A stretch of DNA of 64,000 bases from JACDAN01 sp963847235 (GCA_963847235.1 CAWJYU010000015.1:62001-126000); one strand, 5' to 3'; shown: positions 25,600 to 35,231, counted from the stretch's first letter. Notes: generated by a model from the sequence alone, not told the origin. A program made the numbers and translations.

Positions 25600-26678
25600 C
25601 GCGACAGCACCTCCTCCCTCTTCCCGCTCTCTGACGAGCGCAGCATCGCCTCGACGACCTCGTCGCAGCGGTAGCCGTCCTCGAAGGTCGCTCCGTGCGG
25701 AGAGACCTCGTGCTCTCCGGCGATCGCCTCGAGCATGTGCGCCAGCTCGTGGACGAAGGTGTCGCCCCAGCCGATGATGTGGCCGGGGGGCCACCAGAAC
25801 CGCATGTACGGGTGCTCCTCCTCCGTGACCAGGACGCGCCGGAACCCCTTCGCGTCCGCGACCTCGAGCTCGTTCAGGCGCTCGACGTCGAATGCCGCCG
25901 AGCCCTTCGTGCCGTTGACCTCGAACGCGTTCGAGTTGACGCGGCCCCGGGCGAGGCGCGACGCCTCGAGCGTCCCGGCGACGCCGTTCTCGAACTCGAC
26001 GGTGGCCACGAAGTGGTCGTCCACCTTCCGCCCGGGCACGATCGTTCGAACCGAGGCCGATACGGACGAGATCTCGCCGACGAGGTATCGCGCCAGGTCG
26101 ACGATGTGCGTCCCGAGGTCTCCGAGCGCGCCGGTCCCCGCCTGCGCCGGATCGAATCGCCAGATGGTCTCGTCCGCCTCCCAGCCCCACGACTGCAGGT
26201 AGCGAGCGCGGAAGTGGACGATCTCCCCGAGCTCGCCCGCGTCGACGAGCTCGCGCACGAGCCGTACGGCCGGCACGAAGCGGTAGTTGAAGCCGCACAT
26301 GTGGACCACGCCGGCCTGCTCGGCCTCCTGCCACATCCGGTGCGACTCCTCCGCGGAGAGCCCGAGCGGCTTCTCACACAGGACGTGCTTGCCGTTCCGC
26401 GCCGCCTCGACGCAGGGCTCGGCGTGGACGGCGTTCGGCCCACCGTTGTCGAAGAGCTGCACCCGGTCGTCGGCGACCTGCTCGCGCCAGTCGGTGACCG
26501 CATCGGCCCAGCCCCACTCGTCCCGGGCGGCCTCGACCGCCTCGCGGTTGCGGCCCGAGATCGAGACGAGCTCCGGCCTGAGCGGGACGTCCAGGCGGCG
26601 CAACGCCTGCAGTGCGCGCGAGTGCGCCTTGCCCATGAAGGCGTAGCCCAGCATCGCGACGCCGATCGGCTCGCTCAC
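25596..26678 (-). CDS. Gfo/Idh/MocA-family dehydrogenase (second copy)
   Basis: 360 aa from a GTG overlapping the upstream stop (GTGA). The Rossmann N-terminus 'IGVAMLGYAFMGKAHSRAL' and 'VSISGRNREAVEAARDEWGW' lead to 'GKHVLCEKPLGLSAEESHRM' (E-K-P). The second domain has 'GTGALGDLGTHIVDLARYLVG' and 'FWWPPGHIIGWGDTFVHELAHML'. These features resemble myo-inositol/glucose dehydrogenase-like members. It probably oxidises the sugar before the TIM-barrel isomerase step. Only distantly similar to the copy at 21861. Confidence 0.9.
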   Translation of the reverse strand: MSEPIGVAMLGYAFMGKAHSRALQALRRLDVPLRPELVSISGRNREAVEAARDEWGWADAVTDWREQVADDRVQLFDNGGPNAVHAEPCVEAARNGKHVLCEKPLGLSAEESHRMWQEAEQAGVVHMCGFNYRFVPAVRLVRELVDAGELGEIVHFRARYLQSWGWEADETIWRFDPAQAGTGALGDLGTHIVDLARYLVGEISSVSASVRTIVPGRKVDDHFVATVEFENGVAGTLEASRLARGRVNSNAFEVNGTKGSAAFDVERLNELEVADAKGFRRVLVTEEEHPYMRFWWPPGHIIGWGDTFVHELAHMLEAIAGEHEVSPHGATFEDGYRCDEVVEAMLRSSESGKREEVLSR

Positions 26679-28439
26679 GCCGCGGCCGACCCGTCGAAGT
26701 ACCGCTGCGCGAGCGCCCACGCCTCCTTGCCGCACTGGGCGCCGACCCGGCGGCCTGAAAAGTCGTCCGGCGGGACGTGGATGCCCATCCAGAGCCTCGA
26801 CTGCCCCGCGGCGTCCGCCGCGTCGAAGTAGGTCGCCCACTGCAGCTTGAGGTCGCGGCTCGGCCCGTGCTCGATCTTCAGCGCCCCGCGCGGGACCGGG
26901 ACCTCGTAGATGCCGCCGGGGAAGAACGAGCTGCCGGTGAACGCCGTGAGGACTTCCGCGGCGGCGCGGCTGAACGTGCTGTGGCCGGAGACGTAGCCGG
27001 CGAACGCCGGCGTCACGAACGTCGGCAGCTGGTAGGGCACCCAGTCGATTGCTCGGATCCAGCGCACGCCGCTCGCCTGCGTGGCCGGGTCCTTGGGGAA
27101 ACCGGCCCAGGCACGGATGTACGTCTCGCCGCCGCGCCGCTCGACGAGGCCGGGCACCGCCGGCAGCTCGCCCTTCCCGCCGAGGTAGCGGATCATCGAG
27201 ATCGGCCGAACGGAGTCGTAGTGCCCCTTGAGGCCCCAAGCAGCAACGGCCGCGTCGTGGACGGCGCCGTTCAGCGCGAGGTAGAGCTTGACGTCCCACT
27301 CGAGCCGATCGAGCTCGGGCCCGCGGCCCCCGATCCGCCGCGCGAGGCCTGGCGAGTCGGTGACCTCGTTCGCGACTGAGTTCCAATGGCCCGGCGGCGT
27401 CTCGGAGCGCGGGCCGTCCGCCCAGTACTCCGCGAGCGCGCGGGCAAAGTCTCCGCGGAGGACGACGTTCGGGGGGTACGGCTTCCCGGTCGCGGGATTG
27501 ACGTCGTGCCCGCGACCGTCGTTCGCTCCGAGCGAGTTGCCGCCCCGCGCGCCGGGCCCGATGTCGATCGACACGCCGCTGCGTGGATCGAGGTCGGCGC
27601 TGCGGCGGATGACCGCGAGGGCGTCGCGCTTGTACACGCGGCCGCTGGAGGCATCGAGCTTGGGCGGAGCGCCCGGGTCGATCGGGACACCGGAGTCGGA
27701 GGCCGGCAGCGCGAAGGCACGCACGTGACCCCAGTGCGGCCCGACGAACGACTGGACGCTCCCCGGCTGCGGGATGCCGTTCTGCGCGACGATGCGGGCG
27801 AGCGCGAGCGGCTGCCAGCTCGATGGGTCGCTCATCTTCGTCCCGGGCTCCTCCACGACGAGCGGCGGGTTTGCCGGCTTGTAGGTGGGATCCGCGTAGC
27901 GGAGCGCCTCGTTGGCGCCGTCCTCGCGACCGCGCTCGATGTAGGCGGCCGCGATGCGGTTCCCGAGCGCAGCCGGCGAGCCGCCTTCCGTCTCCACGTA
28001 GTCGATCCGGTAGCAGAGCCCCTCGAACGTTCCCACCAGCTCGTCGAACGTCTCCTGCAGCCCCGAGGCGTAGGAGTAGCGGTGGAGAAGCAGGCGGTAG
28101 GCCGCGTAGCTCAGCGCGGTCTCGCGAGCCGCCTGCACGTCGTCCGCACTCAGCTTCTCGCGTACGAGCAAGCCGTCGGCCTGCGGGTCGTAGGCGGCCC
28201 ACGCGTCCCACATCGCTGCGGAGACGTGGAAGAGGTTTCGCGCGTGAACGGTCGGCGCCGGGGTGTCCCGCTCGATCGCGTGGAGGAGTGCCTCGTTCCA
28301 GACCCGTGCAACGGAATGGCCCTCCCGGGGTCGCGGCGTGCAGTCGTCACGGGTGTACGAGCTCTCCGACGAGCCGCCCCCGAACGAGCAGGCTGCCACC
28401 AGCGAGACGAGCAAGCAGGAGCGAGGCGCCGGCTTTCAC
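26675..28439 (-). CDS. Vanadium-dependent haloperoxidase-like lipoprotein (PAP2 fold), frameshift near 28415
   Basis: About 588 aa. The long frame begins at a TTG (28414), but the GTG at 28439 overlaps the upstream stop (GTGA), and with one base removed near 28415 it gives an ideal lipoprotein signal, M-K-A-G-A-S-L-L-L-L-V-S-L-V-A-A-C. The mature part matches the bacterial vanadium-dependent haloperoxidase-like/PAP2 group: 'WNEALLHAIERDTPAPTVHARN', 'FHVSAAMWDAWAAYD', 'GHYDSVRPISMIRYL', and the phosphate/vanadate motifs 'YVSGHSTFSRAAAEVL' and 'GIHVPPDDFSGRRVG'. It may be a haloperoxidase or phosphatase acting outside the membrane. Its presence in a sugar operon is unusual. Confidence 0.82.
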
Positions 28440-30106
28440 GGCTGGTCGATCTCGAGAATCTGGTTCGCCTCGACGTTCTCGAGCACCGTCTGCTCGCCGC
28501 CCGGCCACCGAACGCGGACCTCGGCGACCGAGCCCGCGTCGCCGAGCCCGAAGTGAAGCCGGGGGTCTTCGGACGAGAGGTAGCTCGAACCCGCCTGCAG
28601 CTCACGTCGGAGCGTCCGTCCGTCTGCAAGCTTCACGGTCACCTCGGCGCCGGGGGGCGCGCCCTCGAGCGCGACCTCCAGCCAACCGACGGCGCCACGG
28701 TTCTGGAGCAGGACGAGCGGCCGCCCCAGCGGCAGGACCGCGACGTCGAGGTCGCCGTCGTTGTCGTAGTCGGCCGCCGCGCTGCCCCGAGCGACGAGCC
28801 GGCCGACGCCCTGCACCGCATCGCGCACCTCCCGGAACCTGCCCTCCCGTCCTTCGGCAAACAGGTTCTGGAAGATCTGGATCCGCTCGGCGTCCCGCCC
28901 GAGGTTCGTGACCGGGATGTAGCCGTTGACCAGCGCGAGATCGAGGTCCGTGTCGTTGTCGAGATCCGCCCAGGATGCGCCCCAGCCGGTCGAGCGCTCG
29001 AGGTCGATCCCGGCGTCCGCCCTGACGTCCGTAAACGAGGGGTCGTTGTCGTCGGGCGGATTCGACCGGTAGAGGGCGTGACCCTGGCCGCGCGAGTTCG
29101 AGACGAAGATGTCCGAGCGGCCGTCGGCGTCCCAGTCGCCGACCGCCACGCCCATGCCCGCGTGAGGGTCGGCCACGCCGGCGGCGGCCGCCCGCTCCTC
29201 GAAGCGGAAGCCGAGGCCGGCCGGGTCGGCGGCGACTCCGCCGGGCCAGGGCACGTTCTCGTAGAGGCGGTTCGGGTTGGAGTCGTTCGCGAGGTGAACG
29301 TCGAGATCACCGTCGCGCTCGAAATCGGAGAGCACGACGCCGAGGCCATAGCCGAACCGCACGACCTCGAGCCCGGCCTCCCGCCCCACCTCGCGAAACT
29401 CGCGGTCGCCCTCGTTCAGGAACAGGAGATCCCGGCGACCCGCGAAGGTGTTCGGGAACCCAAGCTGGGCCTCGGGAATCCGGTTCGCCTCGTCGACGTA
29501 GCCGCTGACGACGAGGTCGGGCAGGCCGTTGCCGTCGAGGTCCCCGGCGGCGGCGCCCGTGTGCCAGCCGAACACGCGGACGGCGGCGTCCTCGTCCGCC
29601 TCGGTGAGCTCCTCGCCGTCGTTCCAGAGCAGCGTGCTGCGGTCGGCGCCGGTCACGTACAGGTCGGTGTGGCCGTCGCCGTCGAGATCGGCCGCCACGC
29701 AACCCTGGCCCCGAAGCGCCACGCCGGCGCCCGTCTCCTCGGTGACGTCGGTGAACCGGCCCTCCCGGTTCCGGAAGAGCCGCGTCGTCGGCAGCCCGCC
29801 GCGTGCCTTCCATTCGTCGCGCTCGTTGCGCGAGTGGCCGTTCACGACGAAGAGGTCGAGCCAGCCGTCGCCGTCGTAGTCGAGCCAGCAGAGCCCGCCG
29901 CCCGTCATCGCGGCAGCATCCGCGGACTCGTCCCAGCGAAATGCCCCGTGCCGGAACCGGAGGCCGACCTGTCCGGCGACGTCGACGAACGAGAGATTGC
30001 CCGGCTGCGCCGCCGGCCCGGAGACGGACTGGCTACCGCAAGCGGTGAGCGCGACGAGCGCGGACGACGCCGCGACCAGGATCAGGCCGCGGCGCAGCGA
30101 CTTCAG
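28436..30106 (-). CDS. CRTAC1-like FG-GAP/ASPIC lipoprotein
   Basis: About 556 aa. The frame enters at 30106, where a CTG overlaps the permease stop (CTGA) with GGAGG just upstream; no ATG or GTG is available, so the start is uncertain. A lipobox 'LVALTAC' follows. At least six FG-GAP/VCBS repeats with Ca-binding D-x-D-G-D-G loops are visible ('DYDGDGWLDLFVVNGH', 'DLDGDGHTDLYVTG', 'DLDGNGLPDLVVSG', 'DFERDGDLDVHLAND', 'DWDADGRSDIFVSNS', 'DLDNDTDLDLALVNG'). The C-terminus is an ASPIC/UnbV domain ('VRWPGGEQTVLENVEANQ'). It should be a surface beta-propeller, coupled to the haloperoxidase-like lipoprotein. Confidence 0.88.
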   Translation of the reverse strand: MKSLRRGLILVAASSALVALTACGSQSVSGPAAQPGNLSFVDVAGQVGLRFRHGAFRWDESADAAAMTGGGLCWLDYDGDGWLDLFVVNGHSRNERDEWKARGGLPTTRLFRNREGRFTDVTEETGAGVALRGQGCVAADLDGDGHTDLYVTGADRSTLLWNDGEELTEADEDAAVRVFGWHTGAAAGDLDGNGLPDLVVSGYVDEANRIPEAQLGFPNTFAGRRDLLFLNEGDREFREVGREAGLEVVRFGYGLGVVLSDFERDGDLDVHLANDSNPNRLYENVPWPGGVAADPAGLGFRFEERAAAAGVADPHAGMGVAVGDWDADGRSDIFVSNSRGQGHALYRSNPPDDNDPSFTDVRADAGIDLERSTGWGASWADLDNDTDLDLALVNGYIPVTNLGRDAERIQIFQNLFAEGREGRFREVRDAVQGVGRLVARGSAAADYDNDGDLDVAVLPLGRPLVLLQNRGAVGWLEVALEGAPPGAEVTVKLADGRTLRRELQAGSSYLSSEDPRLHFGLGDAGSVAEVRVRWPGGEQTVLENVEANQILEIDQP

Positions 30107-31372
30107 ACGCCTCCACGCGCGGCGCGCCGCCGCTTCGAGAGGGCGTCCACCAGGACGGCACCGAGAAGCACGAGGCCGGTGATGACGAACTTCGTCCCCG
30201 ACGCGAGCCCCAGCAGGTCCATGCCGTTCTGGATCGAGGCGATCACGAGCGCGCCGAGCAGCGCCGCGATCACGCGGCCTGTGCCGCCGAAGAGGCTCGT
30301 GCCGCCGATCACCGCGGCGGCGATGACGAGGAGGAGCAGGTTGCCGCCGCCGGTGTTGGTGGCGACCGACCGGAGACGGGACGCGAGCATGATCCCTCCG
30401 ACGCCGGCCATGAAGCCGCTGATCATGAAGACCATGATCCGGACGCGATCGACGTCGATTCCAGCCCGTCGCGCCGCCTCCGCGCTCCCTCCGACCGCGT
30501 AGACGTGACGCCCGAAGCGCGTCCGGCTGGCGATGAACGACCAGAAGAGAAGGAAGCACTCCGAGGATGACGATCACCTGCGGCACGCCGCGGTCCTCGT
30601 TCAGGTACCAGACGGCTGCGAAGGTCACCACCGCGAGGCCAACCGTCTGCAGCACGATCAGCACCGTCGGCTTCCCGACCAGGCCCCCCGCCCGGCGTGC
30701 GAGCGCCAGCCGCAGCTGAAGCGCGGCATACGCCACCACCACGACCACGGCCAGGACCCACCCCCAGAACTCGCTCAGGAAGTCGTTCGCGATCCCGACC
30801 ACGGTGTCGTCCTGAATCCGGATCGTCCCGGCCGTCGAGTACTGCGTCGTGAGGATGAGGACGACGCCGGACCAGATCAGGAAGCCGGCCAGCGTCACGA
30901 CGAACGACGGCACGCCGGCCTTCGTGATCACGAGCGCTTGCGCCAGCCCGATGGTCGTCGTGCAGAGAAGGCCGACCCCGATCGCGGCCCACCACGGCCA
31001 GCCCGGGTCGTCGGGGCGCAGCAGGAGCGTCATGACAACGGCTCCTACGGCGCTGACGAACCCGACGGCGAGGTCGATCTCGCCGATCAGAAGGACGAAG
31101 ACGACCCCGATCGCCATCGTCGCGACGGCGGCCATCTGGAGGAGCAGGTTCGTGAAGTTCCGCTCCGTGAGGAAGTTCTCGTCGAGGATGGAGAACGTGA
31201 TGACGATCAAGACGAGGCCGACGATGATCGGGAGCGTCCCCAACTCGCCGGCCCGCACCCCCTGCCACCACAGGCGCGTGTAGCCCGAGAGCGTCTCCGA
31301 CTCATGGCGCTCGTCGACCGGCGGTCCTCCCGGAACGCGCGCGACGGGCGCGGCAGTGGGGTCTGAGCTCAC
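30103..31372 (-). CDS. Sugar ABC transporter permease (frameshift near 30550)
   Basis: The GTG at 31372 overlaps the ATPase stop. The N-terminal frame has an early hydrophobic helix ('LPIIVGLVLIVITFSILD'), 'NFTNLLLQMAAVATMAIGVVFVLLIGEIDLAVG' region (residues ~75-105, the conserved RbsC/XylH signature G-x-I-D-L-S-V/A-G) and further membrane segments. After the break near 30550 the remainder 'RHVYAVGGSAEAARRAGIDV' region, 'FMISGFMAGVGGIMLASRLR', 'GGTSLFGGTGRVIAALLGAL' and 'GLVLLGAVLVDALSKRR' continues to 30103. About 420 aa with an extended centre, like the XylH branch. Confidence 0.85.
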
Positions 31373-32182
31373 GCCTCGACCTCCGCCCCTGCCTCAGCCG
31401 CGCCCTCCGCCGGAGCGCCGCCCTCCATGCCGGGGACGTGGTAGAGCTTCCCGGCGGTGATCGCGTGGACGACCTCCTCCTGCGTCGCCTTCTCCCGCTC
31501 GAAGAGCGCTACGCGCTGACCGAGGCGGAGCACGGCGATCCTGTCCGCGACCTCGAAGACGTCGTGCAGGTTGTGTGTGACGACCGCCACGGCGAGGTCA
31601 CGCTCGGCCAGCCGCCGGACGAGGTTCAGCACCTGCCGCGTCTGGACGACCCCGAGTGCGGCGGTCGGCTCGTCGAGGATGACGACGCGCGAGTTCCACA
31701 TGACGGCCTTCGCCACGGCGACCGACTGCCGCTGACCGCCCGAGAGGCCGGCGACCGTCTGCCGGACGGACTTCAGAGTCGTTACCGACAGGCTGTCGAG
31801 CGTCTCCCCCGCAGTCCGCTCCATCGACGACTCGTCGAGGACGACGCGTCCGAGCGTCCGCTCGCGGCCGAGGAACATGTTCGCGACGACGTCGAGGTTG
31901 TCGGCGAGAGCGAGATCCTGGTAGACGACCTCGATCCCTCGCCTGGCGGCGTCCCGGGGCCCGTGGATGGTCACCGGCTTGCCGTCGAACGAAGATTTCG
32001 CCCTCGTCGAACGGGTAGATGCCGGCGATGCCCTTGATGAGCGTCGACTTGCCGGCGCCGTTGTCGCCGACGAGGGCCATGACCTCGCCCGGGCGGATCT
32101 CGAAGTCGACCCGGTAGAGCGCCTGCACGGCGCCGAACGCCTTCGAGGCGTTCCTGACCTCCAGGAGCGGGGTGTCGGCCAC
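31369..32182 (-). CDS. Sugar ABC transporter ATP-binding protein (frameshift near 31983)
   Basis: About 270 aa with one ABC domain. 'LEVRNASKAFGAVQALYRVD', Walker A 'ALVGDNGAGKSTLIKGIAG', then a one-base insertion in GTTCGACGGC (the frame would otherwise read F-V-D-G-K-P-V). After it come 'IEVVYQDLALADNLDVVAN', signature 'VAGLSGGQRQSVAVAKAV', Walker B 'VVILDEPTAALG' and the H-loop 'AVVTHNLHDVFEVAD'. A single ABC domain instead of the fused pair of RbsA/XylG is common in FrcA-type actinobacterial systems. Its stop overlaps the permease start. Confidence 0.88.
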
Positions 32183-32205
32183 TGGACTCTCCTGTCCGAA
32201 GTCGG

Positions 32206-32237
32206 CTGGGAGGGCCGCCTCGTGGCGGCCCTCCCAG
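32206..32237 (-). terminator. Strong hairpin between binding-protein and ATPase genes
   Basis: A perfect 14-base-pair inverted repeat CTGGGAGGGCCGCC/GGCGGCCCTCCCAG closes a TCGT loop. It lies in the 67-base gap after the binding-protein stop (32250) and before the ATPase start (32182), the only large gap in the operon. In other sugar operons such hairpins cause partial termination or protect the 5' mRNA, so that binding protein is made in excess; that role is inferred here. Confidence 0.7.
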
Positions 32238-32249
32238 CACCTCAGTTCG

Positions 32250-33421
32250 TCAGCTTTGTTCCTTGCAGAAGTCGGTCTGCGAAGTGTCGCCCTTGCAGAT
32301 CTCCGCGACCGTGCGGAACCCGTCGTCGATCACGGACTCCTGGATGTTGTCCGCGGTCACGCCGATCGGAGTGAGCGCGAAGTACGGCACGATGCCGTCG
32401 CCCTCGGACTCCTCGGCCGGGTTGCCGTCCTCGGCCTTGATGCCGATCAGATTGAACTCGACGTCAGTCTCGACGCTCGACAGGTCCTCCCCGTTCCGCA
32501 GTGCGAGGGCGACCGCCGTCGCAAGGTCGGCCTCGGCCTTGATCGGCTTGTGGACCGTCATCGTCTGCTTGCCGAGGAGGATGTTCTGGATCCCCGCGAC
32601 CGTCGCGTCCTGGCCGCTCACGGGCGCCTTCGTGATCCCTGCCGCCTCCATCGCGTTGATGGCGGAGTTCGCGAGCCCGTCGTTCGCGGCGAAGACCGCG
32701 TCGACCTTGTTGTCCGCGCTCGTGAGGATCTGCTCCATGATCGTCTGAGCCTGCTGGTTGTCCCAGCCGGGGACATGCCGGTCGGCCACGAGCTCCCACT
32801 CGCCCGCGTCGACCTTCGGCTTCACGGTCTCGTAGTAGCCGGTGCGGAACAGGAAGGAGTTGTTGTCCTCCTCGCCGCCGTTGAGCATGACGACCCCGCT
32901 TAGAGTCGAGCGCGTCGATAACCGGCTCCATCTCACGGCCCATCGTCCGCCCGACCTCGACGTTGTCGAAGCTGACGTACGCCGCGCCGCCGGAGCCGCC
33001 GGTGTTGAAGCGGTCGTATTCGACGACGTCGACACCCGCCTCCTTGGCGTTGTCGATGATGGTGGCACCCGAGCCGGTGTCGATGCTCACGAGCAGGATG
33101 ACGCTGGCGCCGTCGGCGATCGCCTGCTCGGCCTGCGACTGCTGCTGCGCCGCATCGTTCTCGGCGTTCACGATGTTGTACTCGACGTCGGCCGCCTTGA
33201 AGGCCTCCTCGAAGTAGCGCCGGTCGTCCGACTCCCACCGCGGCGAAGTCGCGCTGTCGGGAAGGAGTACCCAGATCGCTGCCCTCACCGTCGCCGCCAC
33301 CGCCCTCTTCGTCGTCCCCTCCGCAGCCCGCGGCAACCAGCGCCAGAACTGCGACCAAACCGAGCAGGAGCCAGAGAAGCCTCGGCGTCCTCCTCCTTGA
33401 CCCCGCGTCAAGCCTTCTCAA
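32250..33421 (-). CDS. Sugar ABC transporter substrate-binding lipoprotein (two frameshifts)
   Basis: TTG start at 33421 with GGAGGAAG 4-7 bases upstream. A lipoprotein signal 'LLWLLLGLVAVLALVAAGC' is in the first frame. The frame breaks near 33245 and again near 32900. The periplasmic-binding fold then reads 'WVLLPDSATSPRWESDDRRY', 'YNIVNAENDAAQQQSQAEQA', 'GVDVVEYDRFNTGGSGGAAY', 'VVMLNGGEEDNNSFLFRTGY' and 'DAVFAANDGLANSAINAMEA'. About 375 aa; the sequence is closest in style to the XylF/ChvE xylose-binding branch. It is the first gene of the ten-gene operon. Confidence 0.87.
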
Positions 33422-33490
33422 GACACTTCCTCCTCCATGGGGGTACGGGTTCGCGAGCAGGGACGGGCCGCCGTCCTTGGTCTCGGCGCC

Positions 33491-33519
33491 AACCTAAGTT
33501 CCACCGGAATCTGTGTCAA
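33491..33519 (-). promoter_or_regulatory. Sigma-70-type promoter of the sugar operon
   Basis: Reading the minus strand, TTGACA (33519-33514), a 17-base spacer and TAGGTT (33496-33491) form a good vegetative promoter. The expected transcript start near 33484 leaves a ~63-base leader before the TTG start of the binding-protein gene. Confidence 0.6.
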
Positions 33520-33560
33520 CCTGCCTAGGAGCGCTTAACGACAGCGCTACGCTGCGAGCG

Positions 33561-33648
33561 GGCGGGGTGCCGGAGCGGTCGAACGGGGCGGTCTTGAAAA
33601 CCGCTGCGGGTGATGAGCCCGCCGTGGGTTCGAATCCCACCCCCGCCG
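33561..33648 (+). tRNA. tRNA-Ser(TGA)
   Basis: Acceptor GGCGGGG/CCCCGCC, anticodon stem GCGGT/ACCGC around a loop with anticodon TGA, a long variable arm (TGCGGGTGATGAGCCCGC region), and T-arm GTGGG-TTCGAAT-CCCAC; discriminator G. The 88-base length with long variable arm is as expected for a class II tRNA. Reads UCA codons. Confidence 0.93.
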
Positions 33649-33710
33649 CTACAAGCCGCGGGACGGCCTCAGGTGGTTCGATTCGCCGCTTTTCGGATAC
33701 CTCGTGGGCG

Positions 33711-34478
33711 GTGGAGGCCCGGAGCTCAGCTGCGCGCTCGTCGCACGGCAACGGCCGGGCGTTTCGAGGCCTCGCACTCGTCTTCCTGCTCTCGTTCGTG
33801 AACCTCGTCGGCGTGATCGTGACCGCGACCGCGCTCGGGGGCGTGGAGCCATGGTCGCGGTGGCAGTTCGTCGGCATGTACGGCGTCCTGGAGGTGGCCT
33901 CGGGACTTGCGAACGTCATCTCTCCGAACATCTGGCGGCTTCCGGTCGCCGAGCTGCAGACCAGCCGACGAACCGACGTCACGCTGGCCGCGTCGGCGAT
34001 GCTGCTTCCGCACTGGGGCGGCCTCGCCCGCTCCGTCGCCGGGCTCGTCCTGGTCGCGCTCGCTGCGCGGCACGAGGGCGTCGGCCCCGCGACGGCCGGG
34101 CTCGTGCCGTTCGTCCTCGCGCTCGCCTTTTCGATCCTCGCGCTGTCGGCCGTGCTCGCCTGGCTCGGAGTCGCCAGGCCGGACGTCGACGTCGTCCAGT
34201 TCGTGGTGCGCTGGGGCCTGCGGGAGAATGAGCTCCCGCCGATCAGCATCGGTGCCTCGGTGCTCCAGTTCTTCCTCGCGATCGCGACGATCCCGGCCGT
34301 GAAGATCTTTCCGCCGTCGGTGCTCTACCAGCCGGAGATCGGTCCGTCCGCAGGCGCTCTGCTTTCCACGCTCGGCGTGTCGGCCGCACTCGGAGGAATC
34401 GCGTGCCTGCTCTGGTTTGGCCGCATTCAGTGGAGGGCGCCGGCGGAGCAGCAACGCGAGGCAGAAGAGCACGGTTGA
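33711..34478 (+). CDS. Seven-helix membrane protein of unknown function
   Basis: About 255 aa from the GTG at 33711; the region upstream is occupied by the tRNA-Ser, so earlier starts are excluded. Hydrophobic segments are near residues 22-45, 52-72, 88-108, 115-140, 145-165, 190-210 and 225-245. Recognisable stretches are 'RWQFVGMYGVLEVASGLANV' and 'FPPSVLYQPEIGPSAGALLS'. I do not recognise a family. The N-terminus is polar and rich in Ser/Arg. Confidence 0.6.
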   Translation: MEARSSAARSSHGNGRAFRGLALVFLLSFVNLVGVIVTATALGGVEPWSRWQFVGMYGVLEVASGLANVISPNIWRLPVAELQTSRRTDVTLAASAMLLPHWGGLARSVAGLVLVALAARHEGVGPATAGLVPFVLALAFSILALSAVLAWLGVARPDVDVVQFVVRWGLRENELPPISIGASVLQFFLAIATIPAVKIFPPSVLYQPEIGPSAGALLSTLGVSAALGGIACLLWFGRIQWRAPAEQQREAEEHG

Positions 34479-34524
34479 TCACTCGCGTTGCGGCGCCGCC
34501 CGGCGCGCGATGCGGTACGTCGCG

Positions 34525-34590
34525 CTAGAGAAGGAAAATGATCAGAAGGATGATCACGATCAGCAGGAGAACGCCACCACCGATATACAT
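34525..34590 (-). CDS. 21-residue hydrophobic membrane peptide
   Basis: ATG at 34590 with an excellent ribosome-binding site: AAGGAGG (rc of 34597-34603) 6 bases upstream. The product is M-Y-I-G-G-G followed by a continuous run of Val/Leu/Ile/Phe to the stop at 34525, i.e. a single membrane helix with no soluble part. Small hydrophobic proteins of this kind (similar in style to DUF3309-type peptides) are widespread and poorly understood. Confidence 0.65.
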   Translation of the reverse strand: MYIGGGVLLLIVIILLIIFLL

Positions 34591-34775
34591 CTTCAAACCT
34601 CCTTGGTCGCAGGTAATACGTCTCGATACCCGCTCCGCCGCAGAAACAACCCGCTAACACGCACGGGTTCACAAAGTCTTGAAAAGCGCGGCGGGTCATG
34701 AGCAGCGCCGACGCCCGAACCGAATTGGGCGGCTCTCCGAACGCGCAGCGAATCCCCGAAACGACGGAGGGAAAC

Positions 34776-35231
34776 ATGAGAGACCGGTCGCTCGCCCAGA
34801 CCCTTGCGCTCCTCTTCGGCGTCGCCTTCCTCGGCGCCGGCATCCTGGGCTTCATTCCCGGCATCACGCAGGACCTCGGCGATATCAAGTTCGCGGGAAC
34901 GACTCGCCGCGGAGCTCCTCGGGATCTTCCAGGTGAGCGTCCTGCACAACATCGTCCACCTGCTCTTCGGCGTCGCGGGCATCGCCCTGGCGCGAACCCA
35001 CGAAGGCTCGCGCACGTTCCTGCTCTACGGAGGGATCATCTACCTGGCGCTGACCGTGTACGGGTTCCTGGTCGACATGGACGGCGACGGGAACTTCGTG
35101 CCGGTGAACACGGCGGACAACTGGCTCCACCTGGTCCTGGAGCCGGCCTTCTCGGTGGCTGGTTCATCAGCCGGAGCAGCGCCGAGACGACGACGCGCAC
35201 CGACCGGCCGGCCACGACGCCGCCGGCGTAG
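34776..35231 (+). CDS. DUF4383 membrane protein (two compensating frameshifts)
   Basis: ATG at 34776 with GGAGGG 5 bases upstream. The opening 'MRDRSLAQTLALLFGVAFLG' and 'GILGFIPGITQDLGDIKFAG' are characteristic of DUF4383. The frame breaks near 34905; 'AAELLGIFQVSVLHNIVHLL', 'GGIIYLALTVYGFLVDMDG' and 'NFVPVNTADNWLHLVL' follow in the +1 frame, and after a second break near 35155 the tail returns to the first frame and stops at 35231. Three to four membrane segments, ~150 aa. The conserved order makes indel errors the simplest explanation. Confidence 0.85.
   Translation: MRDRSLAQTLALLFGVAFLGAGILGFIPGITQDLGDIKFAGTTRRGAPRDLPGERPAQHRPPALRRRGHRPGANPRRLAHVPALRRDHLPGADRVRVPGRHGRRRELRAGEHGGQLAPPGPGAGLLGGWFISRSSAETTTRTDRPATTPPA

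Noticed and set aside
27386..30502. A 1038-codon open frame on the plus strand
   Set aside because: It is antisense to the haloperoxidase-like, CRTAC1-like and permease genes, is Arg/Val/Glu-rich without any recognisable domain, and arises from GC3 bias of the real genes.
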